Below are positions 12,310 through 21,655 of a stretch of 64,000 bases of DNA, one piece after another. Location of the stretch: NCBI RefSeq assembly GCF_001632365.1, contig NW_024468544.1:287123-351122 (forward strand). The letters run 5' to 3'. The notes under the pieces were generated by a model. The model made no database searches, was not told the origin of the DNA, and was given only the letters and a program-made list of their open reading frames with translations. The position numbers and the translations under genes were made by a program. Positions within the stretch are counted from its first letter, which is position 1. The number at the start of each line of letters is the position of its first letter. Source of the stretch: Laetiporus sulphureus 93-53. Lineage: Eukaryota > Basidiomycota > Agaricomycetes > Polyporales > Laetiporaceae.

Positions 12310-12616
12310 CTTGTGAATGTAACGAGCGTAGCCTCAGTCACGCCGTACGTGGACGTACTCGACTCTGTATTGATTGTACTGTACCTGTGAATGTAATGAG
12401 CATAGCCTAGTACAGTACTGTAAGTCCTTGTCTATGCGAAGAGAAACATTTAACAGTGTCCATGACTTACCTCAGTCGCGCCGTACGTGGACGTACTCGA
12501 CTGAGGTACTACTACCATGACACGTCGCTCTGTATCTACGCACTGATCATGTGTCCGTGCTGTCAAACCCAGGCTCCCCATTCTCTCCATCTCCCCAGAG
12601 TGGCTGCACTCCAACA
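12310..12616 (-). repeat. probable 3' LTR of copia-1
   Basis: On the minus strand the copia-1 coding end is followed by a purine tract (CCTAGGAGGAG) and TGTTGGAGTG at 12616, the usual form of a copia LTR start. The far end is not certain; ACATTCACA near 12310 is a candidate. The LTR holds two copies of GAGTACGTCCACGTACGGCG, one of them inside a hairpin (12471-12507). Confidence 0.55.
12471..12507. repeat. imperfect palindrome / hairpin
   Basis: CCTCAGTCG and CGACTGAGG form the outer arms; GTACGT-GG-ACGTAC forms the inner arms. A second, less symmetric copy of the core lies near 12331-12365. Both are inside the presumed copia-1 LTR. Confidence 0.8.
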
Positions 12617-12827
12617 CTCCTCCTAGGCTGCGATGCTGAAAGAATGAAAAAGAAATAAGAAATAAGAATAGAGGAAAAATAAAAGAGAGGAAGAATCTAA
12701 GCCATGAGATCAAGAAATTCGAGGTGCTTGAGAAGAGTTGGCTGAGGAAGGGCCTTGGTAAAAAATATCGGCAGGGTTCTCAACACTGGAAATATGATTG
12801 ATCTCGATCTGCTTCTGTCAAACCGCT
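12617..12827 (-). pseudogene. copia-1 polyprotein, C-terminal end (left part of a split element)
   Basis: Read on the minus strand this gives HISSVENPADIF and, after a one-base shift in a T run, TKALPQPTLLKHLEFLDLM, the usual tail of Ty1/copia RNase H. Its frame joins that of the right part at 30093-30905 when gypsy element A and one copy of the CCGCT duplication are removed, giving REAV-x-QKQIEI across the join with one stop. This shows element A landed inside the copia RNase H region. Confidence 0.8.
12823..12827. repeat. target-site duplication CCGCT, left copy
   Basis: CCGCT directly precedes the TGTCA start of element A and is repeated at 30088-30092 directly after its TGACA end. Five bases is the usual Ty3/gypsy duplication length. 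Confidence 0.92.
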
Positions 12828-13477
12828 TGTCACGATTTTACCTGACAAGTTAATAAAAGGAACATACATATTGGAATGTATTATCTTTTTGTCATTTCAA
12901 GTCGCACAAAGTCACATGACCTAATGGGAGATAAGATAACCGATCATCTAGTCACATGACCTCAGATCTCTCTCGGCATAGTCACGTGACACTGAGCTCC
13001 TCAGCATAGGTCACAATCGCCATGACACCATATTGCATGCTCAAAGAGGAGCTTCGTCTCTGTGAGTTATTGTTAGGCTGACCAATCAGGATAATTGGGA
13101 CAAGTCGTATGATTGTAGCATGTCTAGTAGAATAGCATGTGACTCGCTTATGTAGTACTGTACAGTAGCTAGGCAATCATGTATATAGGGACCAGCGAGA
13201 CAAGGAGAGACCCTCAGTCTTATTCTCCTTCATCCACCACTACCATCACAGAGGGGTCTTACCAGACACTCTCAGTGTGCTATACATTTGCATTCACTCT
13301 CATATCTGTGATCACGCCACTTGCCTCACCAGTAAGTCTCACCTTGCAGACAGCAAGTCAGCCTCGTCAGTAGGCACGTCGTATCGCCACAGCTCATTGC
13401 TGTAGGCCTTTACCCAGAGACCCTCAAGGGGACTCTTATTTTGGGTTGTCTATCTTTGTCATCGGCGTGCTGTGACA
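12828..13477 (+). repeat. 5' LTR of element A
   Basis: 650 bases, TGTCACG to GTGACA. It is 8 bases shorter than the 658-base 3' LTR, mainly through one small indel near position 185 of the LTR. Differences from the 3' LTR over the first 210 bases number about 14, mostly transitions. TATA-like GTATATAGG at 13181. Confidence 0.93.
12911..12990 (+). promoter_or_regulatory. three GTCACRTGAC palindromes (E-box) in the LTR of element A
   Basis: GTCACATGAC at 12911 and 12951 and GTCACGTGAC at 12981. The same three sites with the same 40/30 (or 39/30) spacing occur in element B (21543, 21504, 21474; 29539, 29500, 29470). CACGTG is a known bHLH target. The CACATG forms are what C-to-T decay of CACGTG would give. 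A role as upstream activator sites is inferred. Confidence 0.55.
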
Positions 13478-13490
13478 TTAGAATAAGACT
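13182..13490 (+). promoter_or_regulatory. TATA box, probable transcript start and self-priming site of element A
   Basis: TATATA at 13182 is followed 34 bases later by AGTCTTATTCT (13216-13226). Two bases after the LTR end lies AGAATAAGACT (13480-13490), its exact reverse complement. There is no tRNA-type TGG start. This is the arrangement of Tf1-type elements, in which the 5' end of the RNA folds back and is cut to prime reverse transcription. The start point itself is inferred from TATA spacing. Confidence 0.75.
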
Positions 13491-13511
13491 TACCTTTTAC
13501 GTCCCAACCAA

Positions 13512-14287
13512 GTGTCTAACACTGGTTGCCGTGCATTTTCACCCAGAGGTACATCCACCCAGGGCAGGGCTATTTCCACATCACTTCCCTCATACACTTC
13601 CTCCACGTCTCTACTGCCTAAGCCGCTCCCTTCCTCCAAAAGGAACAGCGCTGCACCTCGAACCATCAACAGTACTGTTCCACCCAACGGACATTACCAC
13701 CCTTATCAACGTCAGCCTAGAGTCCATCGCTTGACTCAAGGCAATCTCATTCAAGCACAGCAGCTGGAAGGAGGCCCTATAGGTCATACAGCTGAATGCC
13801 AAATCTAAGAGCAAAAGGCTAGCCTCTGGGTTAAAGGCATTCCCAAAGAGAACCTAACCTGTCCACTCCGCTTCTACCTCCTCACCCTTATGCAACTTTC
13901 CCCGCCATTGACGTCATTAACTTCGCACTCTCTAAGAGCTATCATCCCCATGGTATCTATGAGAATCTCAAAGGGACGCTCCCTGAAAACATCACTCCCA
14001 CCGTACACGCTACCATCCAGTGGTACAAAGTCTTACAGCAGCTGCACATCGCTGCCAAGTTCACCGAGGAACAGATAAAGTGTCGAGATAGGATTCTTCG
14101 ACATCTAGGGAAGATTAATGCACACATTGGATTGGAACATGACTTCACTTTCGTCGATAGGTGCATCACTATTAAGCTTTGCATAGGTCTAGAAAAGATC
14201 TCTTTCAAAGGGATCAACAAAGAGCAGGTGCGGGTAGGAAAGGAACTAGTAAAGTTTGAGAAGGAGTCGTGTTACTGGCCTTACTAA
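13512..14287 (+). pseudogene. element A ORF1, conserved protein of unknown function
   Basis: It starts MSNTGCRAFSPR and ends FEKESCYWPY-stop, as in elements B and C, but is frameshifted here near 13800. Conserved blocks are GIYENLKGTLPENI, VLQQLHIAAKFTEEQIKC and ISFKGINKEQ. It lies between the primer site and ORF2, 29 bases before ORF2. No known domain is recognised; it has no zinc knuckle and is not Gag-like. The undamaged length, judged from B and C, is about 259 residues. Confidence 0.7.
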
Positions 14288-14316
14288 GCCAGTTATATCT
14301 TTTATATCACTTGTAT

Positions 14317-14778
14317 ATGCCGCAATATAGCTTCAACTTCATCTATCGAAACTACGTGGCAAATCATTACCTGGAAAACGATGAACTTCACATCGCGTTC
14401 ACCATATACTTCATCTATCAACCGCTACTTGTCACCTCACCAATCGTCCTCCATTACAACTTGATCAACATAGAATGAGCACTTATCCGATACACTCACT
14501 TTCGTCTCATTGATACAGGCTACGATATCCACAACCCGGTCAGAGATTATGCAGAAGGACAGGTCTGGGAGTTCTACGCCAGACTTTATCAAGAGGATGA
14601 GGAAAGATCTCAACAAGTGTGGAATGAAGATTTTCCGTTACAGGCACATCTGAGACCCGCAGCACTAAAATGAAGGAATCGACTCATTGAACAAGCACTG
14701 CTGCAGGAATGAGAGCAACAACTCTATCAAGAGTTGACAGAAGAGGAGCTTATCATCAACAACACTGACCCCTTCTAA
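14317..14778 (+). pseudogene. element A ORF2, conserved small protein of unknown function
   Basis: The reading frame is 153 codons from ATG 14317 (MPQYSFNFIYRNY) to NNTDPF-stop, the same length as in element C, with three in-frame stops (14476, near 14671 and 14710). The N-terminal half is rich in Tyr, Phe and Ile; the C-terminal half is acidic and Gln-rich, possibly coiled coil (RLYQEDEERSQQVWNEDFP). The frame is kept in A, B and C in spite of point mutations, which argues that it was coding when the copies inserted. Confidence 0.7.
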
Positions 14779-14821
14779 ATTGTCATCAAACTCATTCCCA
14801 CTCTCTTTCACATCGATTCTC

Positions 14822-16633
14822 TTATTCCAGTACAACCTCAGTAGTGTCATGTTCCTAGGAGGAGTCACAAGAAGTGAGCCTGGAGACCCCTGGAGAAGTC
14901 AGGCCACTTCTCAATCATCGAAACCAGAAGCCGCTGCCCCTGGTCTGGAACAATCCACAAGCAGCACATCAAAGGTGTCGGGAGTAGTCAGAAACCCTTC
15001 TCCTTCAGTCTTACCAGAATACGCCACTTTCTCAATGTGGGAATGGGATGGCATTCCCTATGCCACTATTGAAGAAGCAGCCAATGTGGCCACACCAGCC
15101 ACAGTCCCAACAGACATCAAGGACTGGGTGATGAATGTGGTCCGCTGGTTCGTTCTAAGGGATGTGGTAGGCTCCTACGAGGCCCTATGTCAAAAAATGA
15201 ATGAAAGACATGAACGAGTAGCTGCTAGCATAGAGGATGAGATATTGGCCCGCATCCATGTCGAAATAATGGCAGTGGAGACACGAGACCAGCTAAAAAT
15301 TGCAAGAGCACAAATCGGCACCCTCTCCACGGATGTCGAAAGACTCACTAAAAGCAATATCACTCTGACAGCTGAAGCCCAAGCAATTCACAAGGACTTT
15401 GAAGATTACAAGATTGAAGTAAAGGGCCAGACAGACGCTCTTTACGCAAGCATGGTCGCCCTGAAGGAGGCTCAGGAAAAGACCACTACCTACATCATTG
15501 GCTTAGAGTCTCGACTCAACAATGCCATCATTAATGTGCCTCCACAAGGTACCCAACCACTGGCTGGCCAATCCACCCAATTGCCTCGCAGAATTAAGCT
15601 CCCAGATCCCCCGAAGTATTTGAGAAGGAAGTCGTCAGAGAACTTTGAAACCTGGTTCATGAATCTCCAAATTTGGTTGAACTATAACAACTTCACCAAT
15701 GATAAGGACAAAATTCGGCAGGCCAACGCTCACTTGAAAGGAGGAGCTGCTCTATACGTGAAGGAGTATGCAATCAAGCTCTCATCCAGGCAACCCGTCA
15801 GCACATGGGCAGAATACACTAGGAAATTGAAAATGGCTTACAAGACGCTTGATCCCAAGCGCACCGCCCAAGCACAACTGGATGTGCACTGTGCCATCCA
15901 TCACAAGACAATGATTGCCTTCACAGAAAACTTCAGGGCCTACGCACCTGAATCAGGATACTCTGACGAAGAGTTGATCGTCAAAACCAGAGAACAACGG
16001 TCATCACACATCTAAATGGTAATGTCAGTAATGGAGATGCTAGATCCTGGCAAGATCCCAACAGACTGGATGGGTTATCTCAAATTCTGTCTAAAAATTG
16101 AGATCAAGCACCTTCAGCAGCTCTCAGGCAACAAGCCCACTGGACAAACAACTGGAAACAGGACGACTGCACCCAAAGACCCTAATACCATGGATACAAG
16201 TGCATGAATTGCCCACGAACTTTCCCCAGAGCAAGACAGGTGGCTGGCAAATAAACTATGTTTATTTTGCAGAAAGCATGCCTACAAACGAGGAAAGTGG
16301 TGTCCCTCCCCTAAACCAGAATACAAGGGAAAGCAGTTTCAGACATGACCCACCCTAAAACAAAGAAAAGGGAAGGGTAAGGCAATGAACGTGCGACAAG
16401 TGGAAGAAGAAAGTAGCGTGGCATCATCATCTCAAATTGCAGCACTGGAACAAGCAATTGCTGCACTTCGTGGGATGAGTACCACCTCAACTACTCCATC
16501 ATCCAGCAAAGGCAAGGGCAAGGTGAAAGGCACAGACATGGCATCCACGGCATCAGCACCAACGGTTAAGGACACCAATGTGAGAATCATTGAGATAGAT
16601 GAATTCTCAGAGGATTTTCAGTACGAAGTGTAG
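14822..16633 (+). pseudogene. element A gag
   Basis: By alignment with B and C the start should read MSQYNL; here that ATG is replaced by TTA at 14822. Order: Ser/Pro-rich leader, about 130 residues of heptad-like coiled coil (KEAQEKTTTYIIGLESRL), then the retrotransposon Gag core (FETWFMNLQIWLNYNNF, AEYTRKLKMAYKTLDPK), then a Cys/His cluster LCLFCRKHAYKRGKWCP. The cluster spacing is not the classic CX2CX4HX4C. In-frame stops at 16013-16015 and 16205-16207 break it. The terminal TAG at 16631 is shared by all three copies. Confidence 0.85.
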
Positions 16634-16674
16634 ACGAGTCTGATACTACACTTTAGGACAATTGTATTAGTACT

Positions 16675-19600
16675 GTGAGGATGAATGTACCTAGCAACCA
16701 TCTATATATTGCATCCACAGGTTTTTCTAAACATTCGATCGAATTGCCGATAAGATTCGTATTACGGGAAATCCAGACAATGGCGCTATTAGATTCAGGA
16801 GCATTCTCTTGCTATATCGACAAAGCATTTGCTCAAAAACACGAGTTCACGATGACATCGCTGAAACGTGAAATCAGAATCTTCAATGCAGATGCCAGCC
16901 CTAATAAAGGTGGTGCAATTACTCATCGTGTAATCACAAGCATCTTAATTGGAGGGCACCGATCAACCGAGAGTTTGCTCATCACTAACCTCGGGCACAT
17001 GTCAATAATCCTAGACATGAGATTCCTACAAGAACATAACCCCCAAGTTGACTGGGAACACAGAGAGGTCACATTCTCAAGATGCAGACACACCATGAAG
17101 CAACAAGTCAGAGTGAGTGAAGAAGAAGTCAACCTTTTATCACAACCTTGACTTGAAAATGAAGCAATTCTCCCTGACGTACACAAGGATGACAGGTGGG
17201 ATCAGGAAGACAACTTCATTAACTGGATAAACTTGCAAGACCAGGATCTTCGTAACATGGTGCACGACATCCTTGGCATAAGCAAGAAGGTAAAGGAACA
17301 TTTGGTAGAACAGCCAGCAGAAGAGACACAGGACAAAGACTATTGGTCCAAGTTCATCCCTCCAGAATTCCATCAATTTGGAAATGTGTTCTCAAAGAAG
17401 AGCTCGGAAAGAATGCCGACGTGTAAGCCCTATGATCACGCAATTGATCTTGTCTCAGATGCGGCAACTCCGAGACCGGCAAAAGTATACCCTATATCCT
17501 TATGAGAGAAGAATTCGCTTGATGAATGGATCGATGGAGAACTAGCTAAAGGCTATATTCAACTATCTAAATCCCCGTACGCTGCTCCGGTATTTTTTGT
17601 TAAGAAAAAGGATGGCTCCCTTAGACTAGTCCAAGACTACAGGGCATTAAACAGCGTCACCAAGAAGAACAAATTCCCACTCCCCCGAATCAATGATCTT
17701 ATTGATGGACTCTCAAGAGCAAGTATATTCACTACACTAGACCTGAGATGGGGGTACAATAATGTACGCCTTCACAAGGGAGATCAGGAAAAAGCAGCAT
17801 TCATTACCCACCGAGGCTTATTTGAACCAACTGTGATGTACTTCAGATTCTGTAATGCCCCTAGCACTTTTTAGGCAATGATGAACGACATTTTAAGTGA
17901 TCTCATTCGCACTGGAAAGGTGGCAGTCTATATAAATGACATCATCATCTTTATGGATAACCAAGAAGAACACAATCGTCTAATCAAGGAAATTCTACAA
18001 CGACTCAGAGACAATGACCTATTCGTGAAACCAGAAAAGTGTCACTTTGCGACCACTTTTGTCAAGTTTCTCAGTCTCATAATCTCAAAAGGGTCGATAC
18101 AGATGGACTCAGAAAAGGTCGACAGTGTTCTCAAGTGGCCAATGCCCACCAAGGTAAAACAAGTGCAAGCATTCCTTGATCTGGCAAACTTTTATCGATG
18201 ATTCATCAAGGACTTCGGATCGATGACCCATAAGGACTCAACATGGAAGTGGGAAGAACCTCAACAAAAGGCATTTGAGGCCCTCAAAATTGCCTTCACT
18301 TCTGCCCTGATTTTAGCGCTCCCCAACGCAGTCCGTCCCTTTAGATTAGAAACAGATGCCTCAGACTTTGCCACAGGTGCGATCCTTGAACAGTTGGGAG
18401 AAGATGAACTCTGGCATCCCATCGTCTATTACTCCAAATCACTCAATGAACATGAGCAAAACTATGAGATTTATGACAAGGAAATGCTAGCTATTATTCG
18501 GGCATTGGAAGAATATAGGCAATACTTTGAAGGACATCCTCACCCAGTTGAGATATGGTCGGATCACCTAAATCTTACCTATTTTCGACAAGCTCAGACA
18601 TTGACCAGATGACAAGTTCGATGGTCACTTTACCTTACCTGATTTAATTTCATTCTCCATCACCGCCCTGGAAAGACAATGATGTGTGCTGACCCTCTGT
18701 CCAGGAGGCCAGATCATGAGAAGGGGGTGAACAATGACAATTCAGGGCAGACACTACTTCGACTCGAATACTTTGCCATCCATGCGATCTCAGCCACTCA
18801 TTCCTTCGAAGTTGATGATGCTCAACTTCTAGAAAGAGTGAAGGCAGCACTACAAGATGATGAAATGATCAAAGGTTACCAGCACTTACTAAAAACTGGC
18901 AAGTGAGAGTTCAGAAAAGACCTCCAGGAGTGGAACTTCGAGCATGGATTGCTGCTCAGAAGAGGAAAGGTCTACTTTCCAAAGAACTCTAAGCTACAGT
19001 ACAAGCTGATCAAACTACATCATGATATTTCAACGGCGGGACACCCAGGCCAATGAAAAATGCAAGAATTGATCAGTAGGAATTATTGGTGGCCAGGGCT
19101 TGCCATTGATGTTAAAGAATACATCCAAGGTTGCGTCACTTGTCAATGAAACAAGTTAATGAAACAGAAACCTTATGGACTGTTACAGCCTAATCCAATA
19201 CCAGAAGGATCTTGAGAAGTTATCACCTGTGATTTAATCACTCAGCTACCCCCAAGCCCAGACCATAGAGGAGAAAAGAAAACAGCCATACTAGTTGTCA
19301 TTGACACATTCACCAAACACGCTCACTTCTATCCAGTGGATGACACTGTGACTGTGTCTCAAGTGGCATCAATTTTCTACAATGAAGTATTCAAACTTCA
19401 TGGAATACCTAGGCAGATCATATCTGATCGAGGAACACAATTCTCAGCCAAACTATTCAAGAATTCTGCCAGAAACTTCACGTCAGATCGATAATGTCAA
19501 CAGCTTACCACCCTGAAACGGATGGACAAACCGAACGAGTTAACCAAATTCTGGAACAATATCTATGCATGTACTGCAATTACCAACAAACTGACTGGGC

Positions 19601-20762
19601 CATGCTACTGCCCACAGCAAAATTTGCATAGAACAATCAAGCTTCAGAATCAACAGGTTTATCTCCATTTTTCATTGAGCATGGTCAACACCCCTGAATG
19701 GCACCACATATATTGGAAGGAGTACAACATCCATCCCTGGAACACTTGTTCCATAACCATGATCAAGCATAGGAACAAGCTCATGCCACTTTGTCGTTAG
19801 CAGCAGAAATGATGAAATGGTACTTCGATCTCAAGAAGCAGAATGTCCCTTTCAAAGTAGGAGATGAAGTGCTCATTCGAGGAAAAGATCTCCATGTTAA
19901 AGTTAAAAGCCAAAAGCTGGTGACTCAAAACTATGGACCATTCAAAATCCTCGAAAAGATCGGAGCCGTATCATTCAAACTGCAACTACCAGCGGACATG
20001 AAGATACACCCTGTATTTCATGCTTCCAAACTAGTAATGTTCCATCAAGACTCCATTCCGGGATGTAAACCCCCTTCCATGCCACCAATCATCATAGATG
20101 GAGAAGAGGAATGGGATGTGGAAACGATCCTAGATTCCAGAGTCAGGTACAATAAAACCCAGTATCTCATAAAATGGCTAGACTACGACCACAGCGACAA
20201 TACTTGGGAACCATTGAATAACCTCACCAACATCAAAGACAAGGTAGAAGAATTCCACAAGACACACCCAGATGCTTCACGAGCAAAGCCGTGAACGCGC
20301 AAAGGACACAAAATTGCCATGACTGACCACCCTGATGAATTCATGATCTTCTATCGCACACACCTCAATGCATGAGCACCCTATAAAGGATCTTCTGGTG
20401 CTGTTGGCTGGGATGTTAAATCTATGCAGGATCTGCAAATTCCACCACAATCCAGAATGCTGGTAGGCACAGGGCTAGCAGTAGATCCCCCAAAATGGAC
20501 TTATATTCGAGTAGCACCCCAAAGTGGGCTAGCTCTCAAAGGAATTAATGTCATCGCAGGGGTAATTGATTCAGACTACACAGGGGAAATAAAGGTTCTC
20601 TTGGTCAACACAACAACAGAACCTTTTACAGTAAAAACAGGTGATTGTGTTGCACAACTCATATGCGCACGGTACGCCCCTGGAGTCATTTTGGAGGACG
20701 ACAGTTCAGTGGCCCAAAGGACACAATGAGGTGCCAAAGGCTTTGGCTCATCAGGACGATGA
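16675..20762 (+). pseudogene. element A pol: protease, RT, RNase H, integrase, chromodomain, dUTPase
   Basis: Pol starts at ATG 16675, 41 bases after the gag stop and in another frame. Protease ALLDSGAF (16780s); RT with LRLVQDYRALN and an altered active site YIND (usually YIDD) near 17935; RNase [14 protein letters not shown] (18350s); integrase zinc region and core broken near 19460; GPFKILEKI motif; chromodomain [15 protein letters not shown]...NTWEPL (20110-20250); dUTPase to GFGSSGR-stop at 20762, with motif 2 changed to APQSG. Many stops, for example 17503-17505, 17872-17874, 18200-18202. Not functional. Confidence 0.92.
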
Positions 20763-20780
20763 ACCTTGAGAAGGGGGTGA

Positions 20781-20989
20781 TGTCATGGTTTTACCTGACA
20801 AGTCAATAAAAGGAACATACATATTGGAATGTATTATTTTTTTATCATTTCAAGTGGCACAAAGTCACGTGACCTAATGGAAGATAAGATAACCGATCAT
20901 CTAGTCACATGACCTCAGATCTCTCTCGGCATAGTCACACAACACTGAGCTCCTCGGCATTGCATCATAGGTTGCAATCGCCATGACGC
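20781..20989 (+). repeat. 3' LTR of element A, left part
   Basis: Starts TGTCATGG directly after AAGGGGGTGA and ends at GACGC (20985-20989), the left target duplication of element B. Continues at 29639. Confidence 0.93.
20985..20989. repeat. target-site duplication GACGC, left copy
   Basis: GACGC precedes element B and recurs at 29634-29638. Removing B and one copy restores the LTR reading CCATGACGCCATATTGC, as in the 5' LTR of A apart from one base. Confidence 0.93.
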
Positions 20990-21637
20990 TGTCACGGCAC
21001 GCCGATGACAAAGATAGACAACCAAAAATAGGGTCTCCTTGAGGGCCCCCTGGCTAAGAGCCTACAGCGATGAGCTGTGGTGATACGACATGCCCACTAA
21101 CGAGGCCTGGTAGCTGGTCGCAGAGCAAGACTTACTGGTGAGGCTAGAGGCGCTATCACACAAGTGAGAATGCAATAGAATGTATAGCACACTGAGAGTG
21201 TCTGGTAAGACCCCTCTGTGATGGTAGTGGTGGACGAAGGAGAATAAGACTGAGGTCTCCTCGTCTCGCTGGTCCTTATATACATGATTGCCTAGCTACT
21301 GTACAGTACTACATAAGCGAGTCACATGCTATTCTACTAGACGTGCTACAATCATACGACATGTCCCAATTATCCTGATTGGTCAGCCTAACAATAACTC
21401 ACAGAGACGAAGCTCCTCTTTGAGCATGCAATATGGTGCCATGGCGATTGTGACCTATGCTGAGGAGCTCAGTGTCATGTGACAATGCTGAGAGAGATCC
21501 GAGGTCATGTGACTAGATGCCTTTTATCTTATCTCTCATTAGGTCACGTGACTTCTTGTTCGACACGAAATGATGAAAATAATATGCTTCTAATAGCATT
21601 CGTTCCCATAATGACTTGTCAGGTAAAAACCGTGACA
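20990..21637 (-). repeat. 3' LTR of element B
   Basis: 648 bases, TGTCACGG to CGTGACA on the plus strand. It directly follows the pol stop and purine tract on the minus strand. TATA-like sequence near 21280. Confidence 0.93.
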
Positions 21638-21655
21638 TCACCCCCTTCTCAAGGT

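Noticed and set aside
13478..13500. tRNA-type primer binding site after the gypsy LTR
   Set aside because: There is no TGG start typical of tRNA 3'-end complements, while an exact complement to the LTR's own transcript start exists.
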